Assembly (NCBI GenBank): GCA_963719275.1
Contig: CAVRBT010000010.1
Span: forward strand, 62,001 to 126,000
Length of the DNA: 64,000 nt
DNA from: AC-32 sp963719275
GTDB taxonomy: Bacteria; Actinomycetota; Thermoleophilia; Gaiellales; Gaiellaceae
Direction of reading: 5' to 3'
This document shows, in pieces, positions 1 through 7,942 of this stretch. The translations under genes and the position numbers were made by a program. Numbering within the stretch: position 1 is the first letter of the stretch; every line of letters begins with the position of its first letter. The notes below the pieces were generated by a model that worked only from the letters and a program-made list of their open reading frames with translations, ran no database searches and had not been told where the DNA came from.

Positions 1-81
1 TGCGCCTAAGGGCGCGCGGCGGGCCAGTTCGGGCTCGGGCCGCCGGTATCGGTGAGCGCAATCGACCGAGAGGAGTTGCAC

Positions 82-1092
82 ATGCGCCTTCGCCGAAGAC
101 GCGTCTTGCTCGTCGCGCTGCCGCTGGCCCTCGTGGCCGGGGTCGCGCTCGCCGCCCAACCATCCGGCCGGCGGCCCTCGAACGCCGTCATCAACGCCTG
201 CGTGAAGAAGGGCTCGGGCCAAATCCGGGTGGTCAGGCCGGGAGCGGCTTGCCGGAGGAACGAGTCGCCGCTGTCGTGGAACGCGCAGGGGCCGGCAGGC
301 CAGCCCGGAGCGGCCGGAGCTACCGGTGCCACGGGCGCGACCGGGCCGTCGGGCCCGGCCGGCCCAGTAGGCCCCGCGGGGCCGAAGGGCGACCCCGGAG
401 CGCGCGGCGCCACCGGCGCGGCCGGCCCGAAGGGCGACGCCGGCCCGCAGGGGCCGCCCGGACCGGCGCTGTCGTCGCTCGAGAGCCTGAACGGCATCGC
501 CTGCCACCTGGACGGCATCGCCGGCACGGCCTCGCTCACCTACGACGCGGGCGGCGTGGCCACGCTCGTGTGCGTGAGGGGAGGCGGCGGCTCCAGCGGC
601 GACATCCGCGTGAACGAGCTCATGACCGGTTCCACCGGCGCCGCGTCGAACGAGTTCGTCGAGCTGCTGAACGCGGGCACGACGGCGGTCGACGTCGGCG
701 GCTACAAGGTCGCGTACCGCTCAGCCGCCGGCACGAGCGACACCACGCTGGCGACGATCGCCGACGGCACGACGATCGCGGCCGGCGGCTTCTACCTGCT
801 CGCGGGAAGCGGCTACCTGGGCTCGCACGCCCCCGACCAGACGTTCTCCGCCTCGCTCGCAGCCACCGGCGGCGGCCTCGCCGTCCGCGACGCCGCCGGG
901 ACGATCCTCGACTCCGTCGGCTACGGGGAGGCGACGAACGCCTTCGTCGAAGGGCATCCCGCGGCCGCGCCGCCCGCCACCGCGGCACCGGGCAGCAGCG
1001 CGGACCGGATCCCCGACGGGCACGACACGAACGACAACGCGGCCGACTTCTCGGTCAGCGCGACGCCCTCGCCCGGGACGTCGAACCACTAG
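82..1092 (+). CDS. Secreted collagen-like repeat protein with lamin-tail domain
   Basis: The 336-aa product has an Arg-rich n-region and hydrophobic signal peptide (about residues 1-26). A short Cys-containing module follows (NAVINACVKKGSG...SPLSWN) of a kind common before collagen repeats in actinobacterial secreted proteins, then about 55 residues of Gly-X-Y triplets (residues 80-140). The C-terminal half has lamin-tail (LTD) hallmarks: RVNELM, NEFVELLNAG, a GGY turn and GGFYLLAG. LTD domains are beta-sandwiches common in extracellular proteins. The ATG at 82 is preferred to an in-frame GTG at 52 because GAGAGGAG lies 6-13 nt upstream of it. An extracellular structural or adhesive role is inferred. 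Confidence 0.85.
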   Translation: MRLRRRRVLLVALPLALVAGVALAAQPSGRRPSNAVINACVKKGSGQIRVVRPGAACRRNESPLSWNAQGPAGQPGAAGATGATGATGPSGPAGPVGPAGPKGDPGARGATGAAGPKGDAGPQGPPGPALSSLESLNGIACHLDGIAGTASLTYDAGGVATLVCVRGGGGSSGDIRVNELMTGSTGAASNEFVELLNAGTTAVDVGGYKVAYRSAAGTSDTTLATIADGTTIAAGGFYLLAGSGYLGSHAPDQTFSASLAATGGGLAVRDAAGTILDSVGYGEATNAFVEGHPAAAPPATAAPGSSADRIPDGHDTNDNAADFSVSATPSPGTSNH

Positions 1093-1099
1093 CGCAGCA

Positions 1100-1130
1100 G
1101 GCGGGCGGTCTGGCGCAGCGGCCGCCCGCC
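1100..1130. terminator. Hairpin after the collagen/LTD gene
   Basis: Perfect 9-bp arms GGCGGGCGG / CCGCCCGCC enclose a 13-nt loop, 8 nt after the stop codon. There is no T-tract, so this would be a hairpin-only terminator or mRNA 3' stabiliser. The 271 bp between this gene and the next otherwise show nothing I can name. Confidence 0.45.
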
Positions 1131-1363
1131 AATCACTCCAACGGGGCATGCTCGGCCCGCCAGGGCTCACCGATAGTGCGTACGCGGGGCCGAGCCCCGC
1201 ATGGCGAACACACAAACCTGCGGAAACTGCGGCTATTGGTCTCATCGATCACCCCCTCGTACGGTCACTCTCGCCCGAGCTCATGCTCGTGGACCCGGAG
1301 CTGGCCGCACACGCTCGCGAGCTCCTGCGCGAGCCCGGTGAGGCCGGCGGAAAGGGCGAACAC

Positions 1364-2332
1364 ATGTCGGCACTAGGTACGCACGAGATTTCGTCGGGAA
1401 TGAGCCTGGGGCTCGAGCCTCCGCTCAGCCCGCCTGTCGTTAGGAGCCCCATGGCCTCCGCGATGCCGACCGGCGACGGACTCGCCGGCCTGCCCACGCC
1501 GCCTCCGGCGATCCGCCCACCCGAGAGCGCGACTCCCCCGCCCGCTCCGGCCGTGCACGCGGAAGTCCCGCAGCAGCCCGAGCCTGCCCCTGCGCCCGTT
1601 CAGCCCGAACCGGTCCTCCCGGCGATGGCTCCCGTGCCGGAGCCCGAGGCGCCGGTGCTCGACTACTTCGCGGCCGAGGCACCAGCCGCCCCGGAGCCGC
1701 CGGCGGCGGCTCCCGCTCCCGTCGAGGAGCCTGCTCCGACCGTCGAGCTGAACACCATCCCCCTGGTCGAGCCTGCACCCGCCCCGGCCGAGGAGCCGGT
1801 CGGGCTGCCGACGATGGCACCGCCCGCGCCCGAGCCCCAGCCGGAGCCCGCGCCCGCCGCGGTCGCCACGCCGGTGGAGTTGCCGATGATGGCGCCGGAG
1901 CCTTCGGTGGCCCCGGCCCCGGAGCTGGAGCCCGCGCCCGCTGCGGCCCCCGAGCCGGTCGAGCCGTCGCTGCCGGCGCTCGAGCCGGTCGCGGTCGTCG
2001 AGACCGCCCCGGCGCCCGCGCCCGCCCCGGAGCTCGAGCCGGCTGCGGTCGTCGAGACTGCGCCTGCGCCCGCGCCTGCCCCGGAGCTCGAGGAGCTGTT
2101 CGCGCCGATGCCGCAGCAGCAGAGCGCCTTCAGCGTCGTCGTGCGCCTCACGGACGGCGACGGCGTCCTGGTCGGGTCGTTCCGCGACTTCGGCACCGCG
2201 ATGGAAGGTGCCCAGGAAGTGATCGAGCAGTTCTCGACCGTGGCCGAAGGCCAGTGGCCCTTTTACGCCGGGCGCTTCATCCGCCCCGACGTGATCGTCT
2301 CGGTCGACGTGGTCGAATCGGACCCGGTCTAG
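1364..2332 (+). CDS. Pro/Ala/Glu-rich protein with small C-terminal domain
   Basis: The 322-aa product is about 75% low-complexity: Pro-Ala-Glu/Val repeats such as APAPEPEP and a duplicated VVETAPAPAPAPELE unit. It ends in a compact ~70-residue domain (FSVVVRLTDGDGVLVG...YAGRFIRPDVIVSVDVV). There is no signal peptide or membrane helix. The ATG at 1364 follows GGCGGAAAGG; earlier in-frame starts (1148, 1283) lack a ribosome site. The stop shares the tetranucleotide CTAG (2329-2332) with the stop of the opposing gene. I do not recognise the C-terminal domain; an extended spacer presenting a small binding domain is a guess. Confidence 0.7.
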   Translation: MSALGTHEISSGMSLGLEPPLSPPVVRSPMASAMPTGDGLAGLPTPPPAIRPPESATPPPAPAVHAEVPQQPEPAPAPVQPEPVLPAMAPVPEPEAPVLDYFAAEAPAAPEPPAAAPAPVEEPAPTVELNTIPLVEPAPAPAEEPVGLPTMAPPAPEPQPEPAPAAVATPVELPMMAPEPSVAPAPELEPAPAAAPEPVEPSLPALEPVAVVETAPAPAPAPELEPAAVVETAPAPAPAPELEELFAPMPQQQSAFSVVVRLTDGDGVLVGSFRDFGTAMEGAQEVIEQFSTVAEGQWPFYAGRFIRPDVIVSVDVVESDPV

Positions 2333-2568
2333 GACGACCGGCCGACGTAGATCGTCACCATCGAGCGCACGGGCGCGTTCCTCCCGCGCGGCTGCTCGTC
2401 GACGACCTTGCCGACCTGGCTCCGGTCGCTCGGCTGCCAAAGGGTCAGCACGGTGAAAGCCCGCGGCTGCTCTGCGACGAGCGTGTCGGCTTCGGCTTCT
2501 CGGCAGCGAAACGGGTTCACGGGAGACGTGATCTCCACCGCGTCGAAAACCCCGAACCTCTCGCTCAA
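2329..2568 (-). CDS. Small hypothetical protein (79 aa)
   Basis: The start is TTG, preceded at 7 nt by GAAAGGA. The product is soluble, has no Cys-pair motif, and ends VRSMVTIYVGRSS. Support for it being real is the ribosome site, a non-Arg-rich composition, and the shared CTAG stop with the convergent neighbour, an arrangement seen at three other gene pairs here. Function unknown. Confidence 0.5.
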   Translation of the reverse strand: MSERFGVFDAVEITSPVNPFRCREAEADTLVAEQPRAFTVLTLWQPSDRSQVGKVVDEQPRGRNAPVRSMVTIYVGRSS

Positions 2569-2650
2569 GAAATCCTTTCAATTCGCCTACGACTGGCTAA
2601 CGCGCGCCGCCGAGACTGCGCCCACGCAGGCTCCCAACGGAGGTTTCCAC

Positions 2651-3265
2651 ATGGTTCGCAAGCTCATCGTCCTCGCGCTCGTGCTGGGTGTCGGCCTCGC
2701 CGTCACCGGCGTGGCGGGGGCGCGGTGGTTCAACGTGATCCGTGGCACGCGCGGCGACGATGTGATCGCCGGCACCGCACACCGCGACTTCATCCTCGGC
2801 TTCGCCGGCAACGACCAGATCTCGGCAGCCGAGGGTCGCGACCTCGTCTACGCCGGCAAGGGTGACGACACCGTCGACGGCGGCCCGGGGTTCGACCGTC
2901 TGTTCGGCAACCTCGGGAACGACACGATCACCGCCGGGAACGGCCGCGCCGTGATCTGGGGCGGTTACGGCAACGACACCCTCACCGCCGGTGCGAACGG
3001 GCTCAGCCGCCTGCACGGCGGGCCGGGTGATGACACGCTCAACGGCGGTGCCCGGCGCGACTTCATCTGGGGCGGCCGCGGCGTCGACCACGAGTTCGGC
3101 GGCGACGGCAACGACGTCCTGCACGCGCTCGCCCGCGACAACCAGGTCGACACGCTCGACTGCGGCCCGGGCGACCACGATGTCGCCTGGCTGCGCGCCG
3201 GCGAGTCGGACACGACGATCAACTGCGAGCGGGTCATCACCGTCTCGACCGGCTCGGACGGCTAG
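2651..3265 (+). CDS. Secreted RTX-like calcium-binding repeat protein
   Basis: The 204-aa protein has a signal peptide (residues 1-24, ending AGA) followed by glycine/aspartate nonapeptide repeats of the haemolysin type: RGTRGDDVIAG, FAGNDQIS, AGKGDDTVDGG, LGNDTITAG, YGNDTLTAG, GPGDDTLNGG, GDGNDVL. In this family such repeats form a beta-roll binding Ca2+ between turns. Two late cysteines (TLDCGPGDHD, INCERV) could form a disulfide. The ATG at 2651 has ACGGAGG 8 nt upstream. No protease or lipase domain is present, so it is a stand-alone beta-roll protein. Confidence 0.85.
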   Translation: MVRKLIVLALVLGVGLAVTGVAGARWFNVIRGTRGDDVIAGTAHRDFILGFAGNDQISAAEGRDLVYAGKGDDTVDGGPGFDRLFGNLGNDTITAGNGRAVIWGGYGNDTLTAGANGLSRLHGGPGDDTLNGGARRDFIWGGRGVDHEFGGDGNDVLHALARDNQVDTLDCGPGDHDVAWLRAGESDTTINCERVITVSTGSDG

Positions 3266-3301
3266 CAGCAACAGCTTCCTCCCCAGCCAAGTCCATCTCC
3301 C

Positions 3302-3328
3302 CGAGGCCCGCCCGACCGGCGGGCCTCG
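3302..3328. terminator. Hairpin between convergent genes
   Basis: Perfect 11-bp arms CGAGGCCCGCC / GGCGGGCCTCG with a 5-nt loop lie between the stop of the RTX-like gene (3265) and the stop of the opposing hydrolase (3335). The position fits a bidirectional terminator, but there is only a CCCTTTC tract on the plus side. Confidence 0.6.
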
Positions 3329-3334
3329 ACCCTT

Positions 3335-4162
3335 TCAGGCGCGCCTCGGGCGCTCGACGCGATCGAGGAAGTCGCCAACAGTCTGGAGGTAGCGCTCCGG
3401 CTCCTCGAGGTACGGCATGTGGGCGCTCTCCTCGAAGAGCACCCACTCGGAGCCCGGGATCCCGCGGTGCAGCGGTTCGACGAGGGTAGGCGTGCACTCG
3501 TCGTGGCGGCCCGAGGTGATCAGCGTCGGCACGCGGATCTCGCCAAGGCGTTCGACGACGTCCCAGCCCTTGAGCGTCCCGGTGACGGTGAACTCGTTCG
3601 GCCCCCACATCGTCTCGTAGACCTGGACGCCGAACTTCGCGCGCGAACGCGCGAGCACCTCGGGCTCCGGGTCGAGGCGGCAGATGTGACGCCGCTTGAA
3701 CTCCTCCTCGGCGGCCTTGTCGTCGAGCCCTGGCGGCAGGCCGGCGTGCAGCCGCAGCGTCTCCTGCGCCCAGCGCGGCGCGCTCGTCGGGGTCGAGTTG
3801 AGCACCAGGCTGGCGAGACCCTCGGGCTGTGTGAACGCGTGCTCGAGGGCGAGCATCCCGCCCCACGAGGAGCCGAAGAGGTGGATCCGCTCCAGGCCGA
3901 GCCCCTCGCGCACGGCCTCCAGCTGCTCGAGGAAGGTCTCGATCACCCAGAGCGACGGGTCGTCCGGCCGCGCGGAGTCGCCGCCGCCGAGCTGGTCGTA
4001 GAAGACGACCCGCCGTCCATGCTCCCCCAGCGCCCCGAAGCCTAGGAGCGGCAGGTGCGACCCGCCCGGCCCGCCGTGCAGGCAAACCAGCGGCAGTCGG
4101 CCGGGCGCCTCGGCCTCGCCGACGACCCGGTACGCCGTCCCGTCAGGGACCGACGCCGTCAG
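3335..4162 (-). CDS. Alpha/beta hydrolase, proline iminopeptidase-like
   Basis: The predicted 275-aa enzyme carries the HGGPG oxyanion motif near residue 34, YDQLGGGDS, the nucleophile elbow GSSWGG, a late acid (GRHDE) and catalytic His (ESAHMPYLEEP). This is the layout of proline iminopeptidase / tripeptidyl aminopeptidase S33 enzymes. The domain requires residues upstream of the first GTG in frame (3946). Between there and the previous gene no ATG, GTG or TTG exists, only a CTG at 4162 whose CTGA overlaps the korB stop, so I place the start there. Co-transcribed with korAB. Exact substrate unknown. Confidence 0.75.
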   Translation of the reverse strand: MTASVPDGTAYRVVGEAEAPGRLPLVCLHGGPGGSHLPLLGFGALGEHGRRVVFYDQLGGGDSARPDDPSLWVIETFLEQLEAVREGLGLERIHLFGSSWGGMLALEHAFTQPEGLASLVLNSTPTSAPRWAQETLRLHAGLPPGLDDKAAEEEFKRRHICRLDPEPEVLARSRAKFGVQVYETMWGPNEFTVTGTLKGWDVVERLGEIRVPTLITSGRHDECTPTLVEPLHRGIPGSEWVLFEESAHMPYLEEPERYLQTVGDFLDRVERPRRA

Positions 4163-5178
4163 CCGATCTTCCAGGTGTCGCCGGCGTGGAGGAGCTGCCC
4201 GAGGTCGCCCTCGCCCTGTTCGGCCCGGGCGCGCGCGAGCTGCTCTTCCATCAGACGGTCGTAGACCGGGCGCTCGACGTCGCGGAAGACGCCGATCGGC
4301 GTCGGCCCGTGCGGCGTGTGCGACAGCCGCGCCACCGCCGCGGCCAGCGACGGCGTCTCCGCGTGCTCGTCGTGGACGAGCAGCGCATCCTCGCCGGCCT
4401 CGGCCACGTCGACGATCTCCGCCGAGGCATCGGGCCGCATCCGCACGCCGCGCTCTCCCTCGGTGCCGAACCGAATGGGCTCGCCGTGGGACAGCAGAAT
4501 CCGGTTCTCCTTCTCATCGCGCACGGAGTCAAAGGCACCGTCGTTGTAGACATTGCAGTTCTGGTAGATCTCGACGAAGGCCGCCCCCGGGTGGGCATGC
4601 GCGCGCCGCAGGGTCTCGGTCAGGTGCGCGCGGTCGGTGTCGATCGAGCGCGCGACGAAGGTCGCCTCCGCGCCGAGCGCCAGCGCGACCGGGTTGAAGG
4701 GCCAGTCGAGCGACCCCATCGGCGTCGTCTTGTTGATCGTCCCGAGCGGCGAGGTCGGCGAGTACTGCCCCTTCGTCAGCCCGTAGATCTGGTTGTTGAA
4801 CATCAGGATCTTGATGTTCACGTTGCGACGGAGCGCGTGGATCAGGTGGTTGCCGCCGATCGAGAGCGCGTCGCCGTCGCCGGTCACGACCCAGACGGAA
4901 AGATCCGGCCGCGAGAGCGCAAGCCCGGTCGCAATCGCCGGCGCGCGGCCGTGGATCGAGTGGATGCCGTAGGTCTCGACGTAGTACGGGAAGCGCGCCG
5001 CGCAGCCGATCCCCGAGATGAAGACGATGCGCTCGCGCGGGATCCCGAGCTCGGGGAGGAAGCCCTGGACGGCCGCCAGGATCGCGTAGTCCCCGCAGCC
5101 CGGGCACCAGCGGACCTCCTGGTCGGTCTTGAAGTCCTTCGCTATCAGCTGGACGTGGCCGTTGCCGTTGCCCTTCAC
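4159..5178 (-). CDS. korB: 2-oxoacid:ferredoxin oxidoreductase, beta subunit
   Basis: The 339-aa protein has WCPGCGD (residues 24-30) and the thiamine-diphosphate motif GDGD...GGNH (100-111) with NNQIYGLTKGQ (128-138), typical of the TPP-binding beta subunit of 2-oxoglutarate/pyruvate:ferredoxin oxidoreductases. It pairs with the gamma-alpha fusion upstream to oxidise a 2-oxoacid to acyl-CoA with ferredoxin reduction. Start: GGGAGGA sits 6 nt before GTG 5178; an earlier in-frame TTG at 5196 would place the ribosome site inside the gene. A repeat element separates it from korA by 100 bp. The 2-oxoglutarate preference is by resemblance only. Confidence 0.92.
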   Translation of the reverse strand: MKGNGNGHVQLIAKDFKTDQEVRWCPGCGDYAILAAVQGFLPELGIPRERIVFISGIGCAARFPYYVETYGIHSIHGRAPAIATGLALSRPDLSVWVVTGDGDALSIGGNHLIHALRRNVNIKILMFNNQIYGLTKGQYSPTSPLGTINKTTPMGSLDWPFNPVALALGAEATFVARSIDTDRAHLTETLRRAHAHPGAAFVEIYQNCNVYNDGAFDSVRDEKENRILLSHGEPIRFGTEGERGVRMRPDASAEIVDVAEAGEDALLVHDEHAETPSLAAAVARLSHTPHGPTPIGVFRDVERPVYDRLMEEQLARARAEQGEGDLGQLLHAGDTWKIG

Positions 5179-5217
5179 CGTAGCTCCTCCCGCCAATCGT
5201 TCCTTCCGGCGAGCGCA

Positions 5218-5276
5218 GACGGACGCGCGGGCAAGCCCGCACGTCCTGACGTCGGCACCGCAAGCGGCGCCTTGGC
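5218..5276. repeat. Dispersed two-hairpin repeat, family A, copy 1
   Basis: Two adjacent stem-loops: GGACGCGCGGGC / GCCCGCACGTCC, then GGCACCG-CAAG-CGGCGCC. The same two-stem order with high identity recurs at 27413-27474 (same orientation) and 21270-21328 (inverted). It sits in the korA-korB gap within 3 nt of the korA stop, so it may also shape operon mRNA. Confidence 0.75.
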
Positions 5277-5278
5277 GC

Positions 5279-7114
5279 TCACAGCAGCGCCTCCATCGCG
5301 TCGGCGAGCTCGCCCGCCCGCAGCGGCAGGCCTCGCACCCGGTTGTAGCCCACGGCGTCGACGAGGAACTCGGCGCGGACGAGCTTCAGCAGCTGGCCGA
5401 GGTTCATCTCAGGGACGAGCACCCGGTCGTACGAGCGCAGCACGTCGCCCGTGTTGCGCGGGAACGGGTTCAGGTGCATCAGGTGCGCCTGCGCGACCTT
5501 CTTGCCCTCTTTGCGCAGCCGCCGCACACCGGCGGTGATCGGCCCGTACGTCCCGCCCCAGCCGAGCACGAGCAGGTCGGCGCCGTCGGGATCGTCCACT
5601 GCGAGCTCCGGGATGTCGGCGGCGATGTTCGCGACCTTCTGCGCCCGCAGCCGCACCATCCGGTCGTGGTTGTCGGGGTCGTACGAGACGTTGCCGGTCT
5701 CGTCCTGCTTCTCGAGGCCTCCGAGCCGGTGCTCGAGCCCGGGCGTACCCGGGATCGCCCAGGCGCGCGCGAGCGTCTCCGGGTCGCGGACGTACGGCAG
5801 GAACTCGCCGTCGCGGTTCGGCCCCGTCGCGAAGTCGGCTGCAATCTCAGGGAGCGCGTCCACGTCGGGAAGGAGCCACGGCTCCGAGCCGTTGGCGAGG
5901 TATGCGTCCGAGAGCAGGTAGACGGGCGTGCGGTACTTCAGCGCGATCCGCGCGGCCTCGAGGGCCGCGTCGAAGCAACCGCCGGGGGTCGACGCAGCCA
6001 CGACTGGCACCGGCGACTCGGCGTTGCGCCCGAAGAGCACCATCAGGAGGTCGGCCTGTTCCGGCTTCGTCGGCATTCCCGTCGAGGGGCCCGCGCGCTG
6101 GATGTCGAGGATCAACAGCGGCAGCTCGAGTGCGACCGCGAGGCCGACCGTCTCGGCCTTCAGCACGACCCCCGGGCCGCTGGACGTGCAGACGCCGAGC
6201 GCGCCGCCGAAGCTGGCGCCCACCGCAGCGCCCGCGGCCGCGATCTCGTCCTCCGCCTGGAACGTACGGATGCCGAAGTGCTTGTGCCGCGAGAGGTCCT
6301 CGAGGATTCCCGAGGCCGGCGTGATCGGGTACGCGCCGAGGAAGAGCTCGAGGCCGCTCTGCACGCTCGCCGCAATCAGTCCGAGCCCGAGCGCCTGGTT
6401 ACCGGTGATGTTGCGGTAGGTGCCAGGCGGCATCACGGCCGGCGCGACCTCGTACGAGACGACGAAGTCCTCCGAGGTCTCGCCGTAGGCCCAGCCGGCC
6501 TTGAACGCCTTCACGTTCCCCTCGGCGATCGCAGGCTTCGAAGCGAACTTTCGCTCGAGGTACTCGACCGTGCCCTCGGTCGGCCGGTGGTAGAGCCACG
6601 ACATCAGGCCGAGCGCGAACATGTTCTTCGAGCGCTCCGCTTCGCGTTTCGTGACGTCGACCTCCTTCAGCGCCTCCAGCGTCAGCGACGTCAGCGGTAC
6701 CTCGTGCACGTGGTACTCGTCGAGCGAGCCGTCGTCGAGCGGGCTCGCCTCGTAGCCGGCCTTCTCGAGGTTCCGCTCGGTGAAGGCGTCGCGGTTGACG
6801 ATCAGCGTCCCGCCCTTGGGCAGGTCGCGCAGGTTCGTCTTCAGCGCGGCCGGGTTCATCGCCACGAGCACGTCCGGCGCGTCGCCGGGCGTGAGGATGT
6901 CGTGGTCGGCGAAGTGGAGCTGGAAGCCGGACACACCGGGCAGCGAGCCCGCGGGCGCGCGGATCTCGGCCGGGAAGTCCGGCAACGTCGAGAGGTCGTT
7001 GCCGATCAGCGCCGTCTCGCTAGTGAAACGGCCGCCCGTCAGCTGCATGCCGTCGCCGGAGTCGCCGGCGAAGCGGATGGTCACCTGCTCGAGCTGCTCG
7101 ACCGCCTTCGCCAT
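5279..7114 (-). CDS. korA: 2-oxoacid:ferredoxin oxidoreductase, fused gamma-alpha subunit
   Basis: At 611 aa this is the fused form. The N-terminal gamma domain (1-190; FAGDSGDGMQ at 16-24, then APAGSLPGVSG) is followed by the alpha/pyrimidine-binding domain (about 215-611) with YPITPAS at 262-268, QAEDEIAA, and TSSGPG. With KorB it forms the TPP enzyme feeding reduced ferredoxin. The ATG at 7114 has no Shine-Dalgarno sequence; TATACC lies 9 nt upstream, suggesting a near-leaderless promoter. First gene of a korA-korB-hydrolase operon. In an organism with ctaA this indicates a ferredoxin-linked TCA step working under aerobic conditions. Confidence 0.93.
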   Translation of the reverse strand: MAKAVEQLEQVTIRFAGDSGDGMQLTGGRFTSETALIGNDLSTLPDFPAEIRAPAGSLPGVSGFQLHFADHDILTPGDAPDVLVAMNPAALKTNLRDLPKGGTLIVNRDAFTERNLEKAGYEASPLDDGSLDEYHVHEVPLTSLTLEALKEVDVTKREAERSKNMFALGLMSWLYHRPTEGTVEYLERKFASKPAIAEGNVKAFKAGWAYGETSEDFVVSYEVAPAVMPPGTYRNITGNQALGLGLIAASVQSGLELFLGAYPITPASGILEDLSRHKHFGIRTFQAEDEIAAAGAAVGASFGGALGVCTSSGPGVVLKAETVGLAVALELPLLILDIQRAGPSTGMPTKPEQADLLMVLFGRNAESPVPVVAASTPGGCFDAALEAARIALKYRTPVYLLSDAYLANGSEPWLLPDVDALPEIAADFATGPNRDGEFLPYVRDPETLARAWAIPGTPGLEHRLGGLEKQDETGNVSYDPDNHDRMVRLRAQKVANIAADIPELAVDDPDGADLLVLGWGGTYGPITAGVRRLRKEGKKVAQAHLMHLNPFPRNTGDVLRSYDRVLVPEMNLGQLLKLVRAEFLVDAVGYNRVRGLPLRAGELADAMEALL

Positions 7115-7170
7115 TCGCCGCTAGGTATAGCACCGGCGCGGGGGCGCTAGGGAGAGCGTGCAGAACGGCC

Positions 7171-7194
7171 GCGCGTCACGGTTCGGTGACGCGC
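7171..7194. terminator. Hairpin at end of VOC/small-protein operon
   Basis: Arms GCGCGTCAC / GTGACGCGC (9 bp, 6-nt loop) span the stop codon of the minus-strand gene ending at 7176. No T-run follows. Confidence 0.45.
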
Positions 7195-7409
7195 ACCACC
7201 GTCAGCCCCCAGGCCTCACCGGAGTCGAACAGCTCGTCCGGGTCGACGTCGTCGTGCCAGCCGATGAAGTGCCGCTCCGGCTCGTCCTCCGTCGCGCCAT
7301 AGACGGCGAGCCGCGCCTCGGCCTCCGGCTCCTGCGGCCCGCGCTCGAGCTCCTCGCGCCGGCGCTCGGCCTCCTCCGCCGCCGGGCCTTCTGCGTAGCC
7401 TTTCGCCAT
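7176..7409 (-). CDS. Small hypothetical protein, VOC operon partner
   Basis: 77-aa acidic protein (MAKGYAEGPAAEEAE...) with a charged N-terminal helix and the C-terminal stretch YGATEDEPERHFIGWHDDVD. Its ATG overlaps the stop of the upstream VOC gene (TGATG), indicating translational coupling. I do not recognise it. Confidence 0.65.
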   Translation of the reverse strand: MAKGYAEGPAAEEAERRREELERGPQEPEAEARLAVYGATEDEPERHFIGWHDDVDPDELFDSGEAWGLTVVRVTEP

Positions 7410-7897
7410 CAGGCTGCAGCGGCCTCTGCCAGCAGGGCTTGCAGATCGAGCGGCGCGTTGACCATCGCCACGCCGTCCTCCTCGCTCGGGCGCGGCCACT
7501 CGTCCTCCGGCCGGTCGCGGTAGAGCTCGATCCCGTTTCCGTCCGGGTCGCTGAGGTAGATCGCCTCGGAGACGCCGTGATCGGTCGCGCCGTCGATCGG
7601 CCAGCGCGCGTCCACGAGGCGCTGCAGCGCGTTCCCCAGCTGCGCCCGGTCCGGGTACCGGATCGCGACGTGGTAGAGCCCGGTCGTGCCGGGCGGGGGT
7701 GCGGAGCCGTCACGCGACTCCCACGTGTTCAGCCCGAGGTGGTGGTGGTAGCCACCGGCCGAGATGAACGCGGCCTGGTCGCCCATCCGCTGCATCACGT
7801 CGAAGCCGAGGATGTCCCGGTAAAACGCCAGCGCGCGGTCGATGTCGGAGACCTTCAGGTGGACGTGGCCGATGTCGACGCGGGGGTCGATGCTCAC
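7409..7897 (-). CDS. VOC-family dioxygenase/glyoxalase-like protein
   Basis: 162 aa with the vicinal-oxygen-chelate beta-alpha-beta-beta-beta fold signature: GHVHLKVSDIDRALAFYRDILGFDV at the N-terminus, a central YHVAIR, and NGIELYRDRP near residue 125. The metal ligands His (GHVH), His (YHVAIR) and Glu (IELY) are retained, as in CatE-type catechol 2,3-dioxygenases. The GTG start has TATCGT 7 nt upstream (leaderless pattern). Substrate not predictable. Confidence 0.85.
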   Translation of the reverse strand: MSIDPRVDIGHVHLKVSDIDRALAFYRDILGFDVMQRMGDQAAFISAGGYHHHLGLNTWESRDGSAPPPGTTGLYHVAIRYPDRAQLGNALQRLVDARWPIDGATDHGVSEAIYLSDPDGNGIELYRDRPEDEWPRPSEEDGVAMVNAPLDLQALLAEAAAA

Positions 7898-7942
7898 GCC
7901 GCCGACGATAGCGGGTGGACGGCCGCCGCACCGGTGGTCAAG

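Noticed and set aside
1201..1340. Short ORF starting MANTQTCGNCGYW (zinc-ribbon-like)
   Set aside because: Only the first 16 residues look protein-like; the rest is Arg/Ala shadow and no ribosome site is present.
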